Of a stretch of 64,000 nucleotides of DNA, positions 1 through 12,030 are shown piece by piece. The first letter of the stretch is position 1. Each line of letters starts with the position of its first letter. Made by a program: the position numbers and the translations under genes. Below the pieces are notes generated by a model. That model was not told the DNA's origin and searched no databases. It saw only the letters and a list, made by a program, of their open reading frames with translations. The stretch spans positions 162,885,579 to 162,949,578 of the forward strand of contig CM060926.1 in NCBI GenBank assembly GCA_030737875.1, read 5' to 3'. This DNA comes from Allium sativum. Lineage: Eukaryota > Streptophyta > Magnoliopsida > Asparagales > Amaryllidaceae.

Positions 1-3000
1 GGCCTCATCACAATTTGGAAAATAAAGAATATTTTAAAATAATATTCAATAAAGGATTTAATAATATTCATGTTGTGAATAAAAGCCATATTGGTTAGAT
101 ATGCGCCATTTTGATGCAAACGATATTTGTATCGATTTTCTTCGGTTTTATAACGAATATCGAAAAGGAAATGATTTCAAAATCAAATACTTTGAAAATA
201 TTATCATTTATATACTAATGATAAAGAATATTCAATTTTGATTTAAAACTAAACTGAAAGTGGGAATCATTTTAAAACTAATTTATAAAATACGTTTTGA
301 ATGAAATATTATACATATATATATGTATATAATAATAGTTTGAATAGAACGCGCAGCGCCGCGACCGTTCGCGAATTTCGACCATTGACTTCGAATGGAT
401 ATTGCGTGAGATCCGACTGTCGAATTCTCTTAAAGCCAGAACCGTTGGGTTCGTATTGAAAAGAGCTTTCCAACGAATACATGAAATTTGAAATCTAACG
501 GTTGGATTTTGAATTATATCCAAATCAAATTTGGAAAAGGTCGTTGTAAGTGCAGTTCGATGACCGTTTATGGAAATCGACTGTACGGGCCTTGATAAAA
601 TTATTAAAAATACTAATAATTTATGTAAAATCATAGTAAATAATTTGGAAAGAATTGGATGGAAAATTCCACGTTTGTAAAGATAAAAATATGTTTTTAT
701 CAAAATGAACTAGTTATAAACTAGATTTGAAATCCAATAATTTTTAAATAAAATAAATTGGATTTGTAAATGGTTTTGGGATAACCAGAAATTTTCCAAC
801 GAATAAATTGCAGTGGATTTGAATGGAAATCGTTTTCAGAATAGTTGGATATTGGATTTCGTGATTATACGGATATTGTTATGGAAATTTGGAAGATATA
901 TTTTATATTGTTATTTCCAATACGATATTTGTTGGTTTCAAATTTCGATATTGAATATAAGCCGATATAATTTCTATTCATAGCCTTATATTTAATATCG
1001 AATTGGATTTTGGGTTTGTCGTGAACGGTGTCTTCACTAACATTGTTCTTAAATCCAGTTGAGAAAAGATTAAATCTTTTTATTAATATTTAATGAAATT
1101 TACTAATTAATTAATATTTAATTGGAATTGAATTTAACTTTGGGTTTGTCGTGAATGGTATATTTAAAAATGTTGTTCCTAAACCCAATGGATTTAAGAA
1201 AATTAGGAACCAACTGGAGATTACTTAAGTTGAATGTTTCCTGGGTATTGATCTGATGTTGGTTTCGGCCTTCGTGATTAATACTTAGGGAATTGTTCTC
1301 TTACTAATTTACGGTTAGAGACTAATGGAATGTGAATTGGGTTTATTGTGAACTGTATATTTCACGACATTCGTTCTTTAACCCAATTAACAGAGAAAAG
1401 TGATTTGGAATTTATAAATCTTTTTATTAAGATTTAATGGAAATTTTCCAAAGTAAAGATTTCCAATTTAAAATATTGGAATGGAATGGAATTCGATTCG
1501 ATAAAAAACGAAGTGAGCTTCTGTGGAGGAAGACTGTTAATATATGTGGAATTTAAAATTCTTTGTCGTTATTCCATTTATATTATTAGTCGGATACGGA
1601 AATTTACATCGATTATATATATCGATTTGTTTTCCGTGAAGATTCCATAATTTATGGAATGTGATTTTGGGTTTATCGTGAGCTGTGTTTTAAATGACAT
1701 TAGTTCTTTAACCTAGTTAAAGATAAGATTAATTTCTTTACTTTGAAAAGTCATTAAGTAATGATTTTTGAGATTAAAACTGAATTAGAATTTTAATAAA
1801 TCTTTAATTAGATTGAAATGTGAATATGATAATTTAAATTATCAAATTTGGGTAATAATCAAGAATGGAGTATCACCAATTTTGCTCCAGGGCGATAGTT
1901 AAATCTTTAATTAGATTTGAACGTGAAATGGTAATTAATTTTGTCGATAACACCGTGGTGTTAGATATGGAGTATTACCAGTTTTTCTCCATGGGATTAA
2001 TAGGTTGAGATTGGGAAATAAAATAAATGATTACTTCGATAAGATTCGCTAATCCCGACTAGTTTGGAAAACCTTAATTTTGTTTAAATTGTGGAAAGAA
2101 TACTTGAATAAAAGAATATTCTAGATTGGAATGAGGCATATGTTGTGTTTGTGTAACACTTGTTTACTATATATGCGAGTTATTCGGAAAGACCGGGTTT
2201 ATCCCATTTTGAATAACTAATATGACGATAATTCGACGATGAAGACGGTGGTGGAAGACCAGAGGTCTTCACATCGTTTGGATGATTACTGATGTCTTGA
2301 TTGGGCCGTACACCCAAGACGAGGTAATAAGTGGTGATCGTCCAGACGTACTTGGAGATTGACCGGATATGTGAGGGCTTCTCTCCTGTATTGGACATAT
2401 GGGAGAGGAATAAGGTGCCTCCGGTTTCGTTCAGACCCAGAACGAACTTGTAAATGGGCTGTGTGTCTGACATTGGACTTCATTCTGTGTGATTGATAGA
2501 CGTCAGTTGCATGGCGTGAATTGCCAGTGTGGCATGTTGAGATGCAAACGATCAAGGCTTACATTGAAAAGCAGAGTCTTGTGGTTGATGATAAAAGCAT
2601 AGCTTTAATATAGCGCCGCTTTGTGTATAGCGTTAATTCGCGAGCCTCACACCCTGGTGTGAACCAGAAACGGGAGAGGATATCAGGGAGGACATGCGTT
2701 TCCTTCTAGCTAGGAGCGGTGTCAGTGTTTTGCGAGCCCTTACATTTTACTTATGTGGATGATGGATAGCGAGACTCCTCGGTTATATCGGTCACTACAG
2801 GGCCGGGGGTTTGGTCGGGATATGACCAGTTTACGCCCCATAGTGCAGGGAAACGCATTGTTCAGGCATTTTAATCCACTCCGTGTTGACCGACCTTGAC
2901 GATCCAAGGGTCACTCGAGCTCTGATCCTGAGACTCGGGCTAGACAGTCTAAAAGCAGTCTAGGACGATCCCTTGCCTAGGTTCATAGATGAAAATTCAA

Positions 3001-3690
3001 CTTCGAATACGTGACTTTGCGGTTTTGAATGTACAGCCTAGTATTGGCGACACGATATATGGTACCCATGCCGCCTATGTTTGATACATTTATATTTGTA
3101 GTTGTTTTATTCACTTATAGTAATAATAAAAGATCAAATTTTGCATATCAAGCATTATTTGGCTATTATAAGGTAAAACCATATCCTTCGTCTTGCGTTG
3201 CATTGTGTGATGAGACTTGGGTCTTATAACAACATTATTGTTCTTTATTTAGCATTGCGTTGTTTGTTTATGCATTGGTATTCTTGGGAAGAAACTCGTT
3301 CCGTGTTATACGGCGTGGTCCCTTGATTTACCTAACTTTATAATAAAGATTAATAACTGTTTTATTTCTCACACCAATCACATGACTGACCTTGAGTTTA
3401 TTGTTTAACCTAAACTCTGGGTGCCCCTATTTTCCACACGGGTAGCTAGTAGTTTTGCTTTTGCAGATTTATATTTACAGGATCCTGGTTTACAGCTGGA
3501 ATGATATTCGGAAAGCTCTGTATCCGTATATTCCTTTTAGTTGTGTTTTGTATTATTTTCCGCTGCATTGTAATTTGTAAATCTCTGATATTTATCAAAT
3601 GTATATTATTTATTCATACTCTGTATATTCTTGTACTCTGATGTAAATTGTTGTAATAAGCAATGAAATGTTCTTCTGTTTGTAGCTTGG
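1..3690 (+). repeat. X1 left (5') LTR, 3' portion; non-coding
   Basis: Positions 1-210 are a diverged direct repeat of 49252-49461 (about 13 differences by eye), so the window opens inside a long LTR of a + strand element here called X1. The rest of that LTR runs to roughly 3690, where it resembles the 3' part of the O LTR only in style. No ORF resembling a known protein was seen. The exact LTR end and a primer-binding site were not found, so the right boundary is approximate. Composition is AT-rich up to about 2150 and more balanced at 2150-3000. Confidence 0.55.
1011..1714 (+). repeat. four spaced copies of a 47-nt inverted-repeat motif in X1 LTR
   Basis: Diverged copies lie near 1011-1057, 1141-1187, 1338-1386 and 1667-1714. 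Each starts TGGGTTTRTYGTGA and ends with a form of TTCTTAAACCCA. In the second copy TGGGTTT (1141-1147) is complementary to AAACCCA (1181-1187), and in the third TTGGGTTTA faces TAACCCAA. Role unknown. Confidence 0.5.
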
Positions 3691-4277
3691 CGTCAAAAAT
3701 GGATTTTTGTATGTTAAAGCTTTAAATTTGAAACGTTAATCAATTAATTGATTGCTGGTTGTGTTGTTTGATTATTTGTTAACTAATTTAACCAATATGT
3801 GCATGTAAGGTAAATTTGGCCAAATTGAGTCAAATATTAAACTGGATTGAAAATTTCTTGAAATTGGCATATACGTACATGTATATACATTGAACAGGCC
3901 ATAGCAGGAAAGCTAAGCAGGAGAATAAAATTGTATGCCCGACAAATAGGTTCATGTTTATTGTATTTCTTTCGTTTATGATGATTTTATGAGTCGATTG
4001 GCTAGAAGCTTGGCTATTTCTTTTTCTTTTTGAGATGAGAGGGCCTGTTTGGCGGTTTGGGGATTTTCCCGATGCTCCCAGTACAAAGGAGTTTATGACG
4101 AAATTTTTTGAAAATTTAGAGTGATAGCCAAATTTTTGAAAATTTTGAAAAGTCCTTAGAAACTAAAAAGTTGAAGAACTTAAGCCATAATTAAAATAAT
4201 GAAAGTTGAATTGGTTAGTAAAACAAATTTCAGCTTCGTTCCTTTCCGAGGACGAAAAGATTTTAAGTGGGAGAGAT
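3691..4277 (+). other. X1 internal remnant, non-coding
   Basis: This stretch lies between the left LTR of X1 and the TG that opens its right LTR at 4278. It has no coding capacity. It ends in a sequence like the 3' end of the O internal region (TTTCCGAGGACGAAAAGATT followed by a purine tract). No PBS (TGGTATCAGAGC) was found, so the 5' part of the internal region was probably deleted or was never of standard form. Confidence 0.45.
4265..4276 (+). other. X1 polypurine tract
   Basis: AAGTGGGAGAGA lies immediately 5' of the LTR start (TGTAGCAACCC at 4278), the expected place for the plus-strand primer of an LTR retrotransposon. Confidence 0.65.
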
Positions 4278-4898
4278 TGTAGCAACCCAGAAAATCAGAA
4301 CTAATTTAAAATTTTTATTTTGGCGATTTTAATGGATTTTGATTATTTAAAATGAATTATTTTAAATAATAACGACTAAAAATTTAATTTCGATGAAGTT
4401 AGAACAAATGAATTTATTTTAATTATAAAACGAACTCGAAATGGCGCAGTAGTTTGAAAAATCGATTTTAAAATTTGAATGAACATACAGGATTCAGTAT
4501 AAGTCAGAATTGGATAAAACTGGAAATGTTAGGATTGAATTAACTATGTCTTTCTAACGAAGGTAAGAAGTTTAGATTTCACTTAAGAGTTTAAAAGTTA
4601 TGTCCAGTTTAAAAATTAAAATAGTCGCTATAGAATTTATATATATATTTAATATATATATATATATAAAGCCCTTAAAAATAGCCATTTTGCAAACGAC
4701 CTCCGTTTTCGACGAAACAACTTTTGTTGGATCCGGAATGTCAGATTATTACTAAATTGCAAAGTTCATAATTTTTGGAACTAGTATTTCATCGTGGTAA
4801 AAGAAAACGTGTTTTATCAGTTTCATTCAAATTGGATCGACTAGACAATCACCATTTTTCAAATCATCTCCAAATTCAACGAAATTACTTTTGTTAGG
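4278..4898 (+). repeat. X1 right (3') LTR, first part
   Basis: Begins TGTAGCAACCCAGAAAATC and aligns with the start of X2 at 49462 (TGTAACAACCCGGAAAATC). It is interrupted after TTGTTAGG by element O. X2 continues past the same point with GACCGTATCG, so it shows what an uninterrupted copy looks like. The last 5 bp (TTAGG, 4894-4898) should be one copy of the O target duplication; the other copy appears lost. Confidence 0.65.
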
Positions 4899-5867
4899 TG
4901 TAACTACCCAGATTTTTGACCATTTAGTTTAATATTTAAAAATGTTTTTTTATATTGTTTTGGAATTTTAAATGGTTTATTTTCAATAATTTTGAATATT
5001 TTATTAATATAATAATATTTTATTCCGAAATGGTAGAAATTTAGTGGATCTGCAATATAATGTGAACTGGCAGTATAAAAGGATAAATTTTTAATTTAAA
5101 ATAGTACGTTTACAAAGGAAGTAGTAGCTAACGAACTCGGATTTCGATGAAATCAGTTTCATTAAATCCGAAATGATGAAATTAGGTAACCAACCAAGTT
5201 ACGTCAAAAATGGCATCCGTATGTGGAAAAGAAAAAAATAAAAGACCAAAATTTAAACTAAATTTTGACGGTAATTGGAATTTGCTAATGCTAACGGCAA
5301 AACTGGAACCTGAGACCTATCCAAGAAAATTCTAAACATAGAATATTAGCTATATATGAAGTCTGGGAAAATCCTATAACGGATATAGAAAGTTATTAAG
5401 GAAACAAAATTTAAATAAATTATTTGAAAATCTAAACGAACTCCGATTTTTGATTTGAATACATAGGATTGAAGTACGTAAAAAACCGGACCAGATGGTG
5501 GAAGAATTTCTGAAAACCGTCATCGTTTGATACTCCAACATAAGACTAGAAGGTGTTGAAACTAACACAAAACACTATTTTGAATTTGAATTTAAATTAT
5601 TTGAAAGTTCAAACGAATTCGAATTTGAAATATTTTTATATATTATTTAAGAGCAAGAAAAATTGAACAACATGCTTGAAAAAGATTTTGGATAAGATAT
5701 CAATAAGTAAGTCAAATTAACGTCCGAATAGGGTTGAGAAAACACACTTTACTATTCATAAATTATTAAATTTATTAATAATTTAATTAATTTAAGGATT
5801 AATCCTAGCCATCCATATTCGACCGTTGGATTCGCGCCACCTCAGCAATCCATGTGACACCTTCGGC

Positions 5868-5875
5868 TATAAATA
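5868..5875 (+). promoter_or_regulatory. TATA box of O left LTR
   Basis: TATAAATA in the context CTTCGGCTATAAATAGCCCC, followed by a C-rich and then pyrimidine-rich tract typical of a plant transcription start region. A insertion 31 bp downstream would separate it from the rest of O. Confidence 0.6.
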
Positions 5876-5901
5876 GCCCCCCGCTTTATTTTAAACTCAC
5901 T

Positions 5902-5906
5902 CCTCC
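5902..5906. repeat. target site duplication of A (left)
   Basis: CCTCC, matched by CCTCC at 17256-17260. It defines element A exactly as 5907-17255. Confidence 0.9.
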
Positions 5907-6299
5907 TGAAACACCCCACCTCCGTTAGGGTCACTCTAAAAGGGAATGCCCTAATTTTGGTGGAGGTTTATAAGTATAAGTCACAGATATACAAGACAGA
6001 TATAAGAACACATATTTTTGAACAGCGGAAAAAAACAACAATCTTTATTTCATTAAAAATACGTGTTACAACAACCATACCATAATTGTCTTACAATACT
6101 TCCAAAAACATAACATCTTCATAACTGTCTTGATTACATTATTTAAAGAAGCATAAAGAAAACATAAATAAAATGCAAAAGTCCCATAGTTGCTGTCCAA
6201 AGCCATAGTCCAAAATGAAAAGATCCAAGCAATACATTCTTTCTCTTCAAGCTGGATAAGAAGGTTGGTCAAGTTGCGGTATTCCCTCCCTGTGGACCT

Positions 6300-6314
6300 G
6301 GGGGGGGGGGGGGG
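6300..6314 (+). repeat. poly-G tract in A LTR
   Basis: Fifteen consecutive G after GTGGACCT. The homologous site in the right LTR (about 14349) reads GGGGGTGG, so the tract expanded in one LTR or contains sequencing error. Confidence 0.8.
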
Positions 6315-7053
6315 AAACGAAAGAAAAGAAGACGAAAGAAAAGTAGAGTCAGACATAAAGCCTGAGTAAGTCTAGGACTATTCAGTCTATGAATAAAGAA
6401 CTGGGTATGATAAGTATAAACTAGAAATGGGAAAGCACCATATACTTGGTTAAGTTGTCTAGGGTCGAATATACTATCGTACCCCATATTTATCTCTGTA
6501 CCCCATATAAACTAGTTCCCAACAGGCACCCCATATCAGGGTAAAGTGATCCATTTTATGATGATCGGCTCCTACTCGCATAGTTACATGTGTCTTACGG
6601 CCCCCAATGTTGTAGTTACCTATGCTGGTCCCACCATGGGGTGTATCAATTCCCATGGCGGTGGCCCGACACAACCCTAGAATGCACAGGTATGCTACTG
6701 GTGCCCAGTGCATTATTTTTCTGCGCCAGAGTGTGTGCACGCCCGCACCCCGTTAGAACCTACACTGCTGCACCACCGCCGTCGATTTGACCTCTTACAA
6801 TCAGCCCAGTAATCGTGCCCCACCCTGCCTAGTTTCAGGGTATCATGATACCTAATAGGGTTACTGCTGAAAAGGGTCCCCCGCTACTAGGTTTTCTATT
6901 TCTAGCCAACATGCTAAGTTGGTTAAGTGTTTTATAAACCTAACCCCCCAATCAGTCTGTTTAGTTTAGCATGTTCCATTCTGATTAAGTATTAATATAA
7001 TTTACTTAATCCCATCAATCCGGACTCAGCCTTAATTGTCTTATTAAAGCCTT

Positions 7054-7255
7054 GACCTCTCACATTAGACAGGTATTGTTGTGGCTGCCTGTTGCCGGTT
7101 GGGTCCGGGCAGTCTTACGCCACAACTCAGTCTAACCTCGGGTCCTTATTGGGCTCCGTGTTTAACCACCCACATTGGATAGGTATTGTTGTGACTACTG
7201 GACAGCCGGGCGGTTCCGGGCAGGTTTACATCACAACTCAATCCAACCTCGGGTT
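7054..7255. repeat. paired stem modules in A left LTR
   Basis: Two related units of about 90 bp (7054-7143 and 7165-7255). Unit 1 outer arms are TTAGAC/GTCTAA (7065-7070, 7130-7135) with inner arms TTGTGGC/GCCACAA. Unit 2 outer arms are TTGGAT/ATCCAA (7175-7180, 7241-7246) with inner arms TTGTGA/TCACAA. Both have a G-rich apex containing TCCGGGCAG. Related pairs occur in B and C with different but still complementary arm sequences. Confidence 0.65.
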
Positions 7256-8911
7256 AAACACATCGTATTTTCTACATTTACATATTTTGTCTCTTTTCTT
7301 TTTATATGTAAATATTTGCGGCCCATTATTTAAAAATCAATTTAAGCTAATGGTGTAAAGGCTTACACCAATCATGGGCCCAACTCATTCTTGAATTTGG
7401 GCCCCTCTACTTTTATATTTTCATTTATTAATTAATTTGGCCCAACGCTATTTCCCCCGTTTAATGCGTTCGTTTATTATAATATATGTTGGGCTTAGCC
7501 TTTTAAGCCCAACTTAGCCACGTGAAAAAGGGGAGGCTTAAAACGTGAATATATACACAAAGAGGGGAATGTGAACGCATGAACTTGCAACATAACGTTG
7601 GAACTACAAAATAGAAACTGGTGTACTTGCATTGTGGTAACATATACTTTGGTCATAAAGCATAAGTGACATGAATCAAACCATGTAAACTAGTAGTTAA
7701 GTTAAGAATCTAACTAAATTAGATATCATTATTAACACATAGTCTTAACTACAACATAAACCTATATTTTTACTTAGGCATAATGTCAAACATAAGCAAA
7801 TCATGTTTATAGAATTACTATATGTTTACAAAGGTGCTTACTTTTGTTACTAATACAAAAGTATAGTTCAACTAGAATTATTCCAACTTAATCATGATTT
7901 TTATTCACATAATCATGGCACAAACATACCCAAACATGAAATCATGGTAATCATGGCATAAATATTCCTAAACATGAAATCATGGTTTTTACTTTATTCA
8001 TGTAATCATGGCATAAATATTCCTAAACATGAAATCATGGTTTTTTACTTTATTCATGCAAACTTGCAATTGGAATGTAAATCTAACTTAGCTATGTGTC
8101 ACATATATTATCATATAATTCTTGTTAACAATATAGGCCTAACATGTTTTTCAATTAGGCATAATACCAAACATAGTCTAGTCACATTCATAAAATCAAC
8201 ATAAGTTCACAAAGAGGCTTACTTTTGTTTCTAATACAAAAGTATGGTTTTATACATAGATCATGATGCCAATTCTAACATAATTTCATATGAATCATAA
8301 TACCCCAAATTTGATCCAATTACACAAAAAGTGATTTTGTACAAAAAATATACATTATGTTGGCATAGTAGCAAAACCACATACTTGCATGAATCTCAAA
8401 TAAACTACCGCAAACATATAGCTTCAACATGAATTACATACTTCCGAATATCCAATCGTATACTTGCATGAATCTCAAATAAACTACCGCAAACATGTAG
8501 TTTTTATCATAAATTACATACTTGCGAATATCCAATCGTTATATCACAACATTCCAAATCGATTAGAATCATAGCAACGCTCAAATATGAATTACTATCA
8601 CCACAAATCAAGTGTAATTCTCATTTTACACAAATCAAACACAGTTATTTAATTCATACCGGAATAGTACTCTACTTACAATCGTGTGACGAATTCTTCA
8701 ATTCAGGAATCTAAATTCTGGATTTGGAGATGCTATTCCTTTGATGTAGGCGTTGATTTGATTTGTTTAAGTTTAACTTGTAGTTGCTTTGTGCTTTAGA
8801 GTTTGTCTCCTAATCGTCTCTCAAATTGGTGGCTACTCCTAGTCGTTCCTCAGCAGCATGATGGCCTCATTCTTATTTTTGAATGAATAGATTAGGTAGA
8901 GTTTAGGGTCA

Positions 8912-8919
8912 TTTTTATA
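8912..8919 (-). promoter_or_regulatory. TATA box, A 3' LTR
   Basis: TATAAAAA on the minus strand, about 530 bp from the 5' end of this LTR in element orientation. It implies a short U3 and a very long R-U5 of nearly 3 kb. Confidence 0.45.
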
Positions 8920-9452
8920 GAGTTTATGAACTGATTAGGACCATCGATGTAGCTTGGGTTAATCGTAGCCATTCATTCAAAAGAGAGACCAATCAGGAGC
9001 TGACACCTAGCCCTAGTGACAAAGCAAGGCTCAGAAAATCGACCAAACACAGACCAGGCCAGCCAGGGTGGGCTGGGTTCGACCTGGCTCTGGGGCCAGG
9101 TCGACAGCCCAGTCGACAGCCCTGTCGACCTGGCTAGCCCAGGTCGACTGCCAAGTCGACCTGGGTGCCTTAGGCGGGAATTTTCCCGCCTTGGCCAATT
9201 GGGCCCGATTTTGAATTTTAAACTTGTTTTCTGAGTTGTTTTCGTCTGTTTGAATTTTAACCTGAATTCTGAAACTTCCGGAGGCCATATCTTCTTCATA
9301 CGGACTCCGTTTTTCGAAAACTCGAACTCTATTTCGCGTATTTTTCCGAGATGAACACAACGGCGTATCCCGTTTCCCTTAAATATTTGATTTTAAATTA
9401 ATTATACTTTAATTTGTGAATTTCACGTTTATAGAATTCACGGGGTGTTATA

Positions 9453-9465
9453 TTCTCCCCCACTT
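9453..9465 (-). other. A polypurine tract
   Basis: AAGTGGGGGAGAA on the minus strand, directly abutting the 3' LTR. Confidence 0.75.
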
Positions 9466-10029
9466 AAAAGGATTTCGTCCCCGAAATCTTCAAGTTAGGA
9501 GGAATGTATATCCTAACATCCAATCATCCATCTACTCATCCATCAAACACGAGCATCCATTGTCCTTAAAAGACTTCTAATGCTTCATGATCATATGCGA
9601 AGTGTGTGTGTGTACGTGTACTTATCTAATGCAAAATTAGGCGGTCTACTGATTCAGTTGACCTCCTTAATGCGAATTATGTAAGTGCCATGAATCCATC
9701 ATGTATGAAAATTTTCCTATTCATGATTCTACATGAGTGCACAATCATTCATACAAATGCAACATCCATACGACAACACATTAAAGTTCAACCATATACG
9801 AATGCAAACATATATGCATATGCAATATGAAGTGACTGAGCCGATCTAAAACCTAGATTGTGTGTGTATGTGTATATATGCAACCACGAGCAACCACTAG
9901 CAATCACTTGCAACCACTTGCAACCATCATCCATAACATGTTTCAACTACATGTTTTCATCCAAAGGGTTTCTACCTAAAAGATAGGGTCGAGGAGATAT
10001 ACCTAAAAAAAAATAGATAAAAGCGCAAC
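9466..10029 (-). other. A 3' untranslated region
   Basis: Non-coding sequence between the end of pol and the polypurine tract. It has low-complexity CAACCACTAGCAACCA repeats near 9890-9930. Homologous to 22719-23228 in B and 56505-57064 in C. Confidence 0.6.
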
Positions 10030-12030
10030 TTAAGGAAAAAGAAAGATCACGGATGTACCCTCAAAAAGAAAAGGGTAGGCAGCGCGTATTCTAGCTTCAG
10101 TTTCCCAAGTTGCATCTCCTTCGGCGTCGCTCCACTGAACTTTGACGAGCTTGACTTCGCGGTTGCGTAGCCTTTTCACTTCTGTTCCTAATATGCAGGT
10201 TGGAACTTTCCTCACGATTGCTTCGCGCTCCACTTCAGCTTCTTCTAGGATATTTGGCTCTACCACTTCAGCAAACTCATGTAGACATTTTCGGAGATGT
10301 GAAACATGAAAAACGTTGTGAACTCCGGCCAGCTTTTCGGGTAGCTCTAATCTATAGGCCATTTTCCCAATTTTCTCGATGATAGGGAATGGCCCTACGA
10401 ACCTTGGTGCTAGCTTTCCTATGGTTCCAAAACGAACAACGTTCCTTAGCGGAGATACCTTAAGAAAAACTCTGTCCCCAACCTCAAATTCAAGGTCGGT
10501 CCTCCTCTTGTCGGCGTAGGACTTTTGTCTGTCTTGGGCCGTCTTCATCCTTCTTCGTATTAAGTCTACTTTCTCTGAAGTCTCTCGGATCATATCTGGT
10601 CCAAGTATGAGCTTATCAGTAGACTCCCACCAACAAGTGGGCGATCGGCACGGTCTTCCATATAAAGCTTCGAAGGGTGCCATTCCGATGGTTGCTTGAT
10701 AGCTGTTGTTGTAGGCAAATTCCACCAAAGGAAGATGGTCTTCCCACGTTCCTCCGAAGTCAAGGACGCACAGTCTTAGAAGGTCCTCCAAAACTCTGTT
10801 CACTCTTTCTGTTTGGCCGTCGGTTTGGGGATGATAGGCTGTGCTCAAGCATAACTGCGTTCCTACTGCTTCTTGCAGACTCCGCCAAAACTCACTGGTG
10901 AAGATAGGGTCTCGGTCACTAACAATGCTGGATGGTATTCCATGGAGTCGAACGATTTCCTTGAGGTAAAGAGATGCTAGGGATGAGGCAGTTCTTTTAC
11001 TTTTGACAGGTAAAAAGTGGGCGCTTTTAGTAAGCCTATCCACTATTAACCAAATGCTAGTGTTGCCTCTCCTAGACCTAGGCAGCCCATCGATGAAGTC
11101 CATTGAGATGCTATCCCACTTCCACTGCGGGACCTCTAGAGGATGTAGCAGACCGCCAGGCTTTTTCTGTTCCGCCTTGACCTGTTGGCACACCATACAC
11201 TTAGAAATGAATTCTGCCACGTCCTTTTTCATGCCGTTCCAGAAGAAAGTTCTTTTTATATCTTTGTACATTTTATCTCCGGCTGGGTGTATCGTCATCT
11301 TGGAGTGATGTGCTTCCTCCAGAACCTTCTTTACTAAATCCCTTGTCTGTGGGACGCATAGTCTTCCGTCTCGCCTTAGCCAACCCTTGTCGTCGATGGA
11401 GTATCTGTTGAGGTGACTTGAAGTCTCACCCCTAATTAGCCTATCAATCGTTTCCACAAGCTGAGGGTCTTCGCGTTGTGCTGTCCCTATTGAGTCCACT
11501 AAAGTCGGGCGCACTTCGAGAGATGCTAGCAAGCCTGGTACAAAATCGGAGGAAGGCCTAAAGTCGAAGCTGGCTATAAACTCTAGGCTTTGTCTTTCAA
11601 CAAACAGCGGGCTTAGGGTCAATTTCTTTCGGCTCAACGCGTCTGCCACTACGTTGCCTTTGCCTGGAGTGTAGGAGATCTCGAAATCGTACGAGGCAAG
11701 AAACTCCATCCATCTCTGTTGCCTCAAGTTAAGATCTTTCTGCGAGAAAAGATATTTCAACGATTTATGGTCAGTGTAAAGTTCGAACTTCTCACCTAGG
11801 AGATAGTGTCGCCAAGACTTGAGTGCAAAGACGATGGCAGCTAACTCAAGATCGTGTGTCGGGTAGTTCTTTTCGTGCACTTTCAACTGCCTCCCGCCAT
11901 AAGCTACTACCCTTCCTTCTTGCATTAAGACGGCGCCTAGCCCTGTCCCACATGCATCTGTATAAACAGTGAACATCTTGCTTCCATCTGGCAACGTCAA
12001 AACTGGGGCTGTTGTAAGAGCCCTTTTTAG
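10030..12030 (-). pseudogene. A pol, RNase H and integrase part
   Basis: An open frame in the pol reading frame, downstream of an internal stop at 12031-12033. It begins with the RNase H domain ([34 protein letters not shown]). It then has the integrase zinc-binding region ([13 protein letters not shown] and CMVCQQ), the catalytic core ([30 protein letters not shown], a DD35E arrangement), a GPY/F-like segment ([11 protein letters not shown]) and a chromodomain-like tail ([17 protein letters not shown]). In life these would degrade the RNA template and insert the cDNA. The domains look intact, but the product cannot be made as one polyprotein with RT unless the stop is read through. Confidence 0.85.

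Larger units (their letters stand above)
4899..5906 (+). repeat. O left LTR, segment 1
   Basis: Starts TGTAACTACCCAGATTTTTG and matches 44047-45055 with scattered substitutions. It holds the presumed U3 region and a TATA box at 5868. It is cut by element A after CTCACTCCTCC. No gene. Confidence 0.8.
5907..9452 (-). repeat. A 3' LTR
   Basis: On the + strand it runs from TGAAACACCCC to GGGGTGTTATA; the right copy ends GTTACA, so one terminal base has mutated. It retains 6807-7031, absent from the right copy, and carries a 15-G run at 6300-6314. Repeated CATGAAATCATGG motifs occur at about 7930-8060. No gene. Confidence 0.88.

Noticed and set aside
2180..2555. ORFs of 97 and 89 codons in X1 LTR
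   Set aside because: They overlap in different frames within a non-coding LTR; no domain or codon signal recognised.
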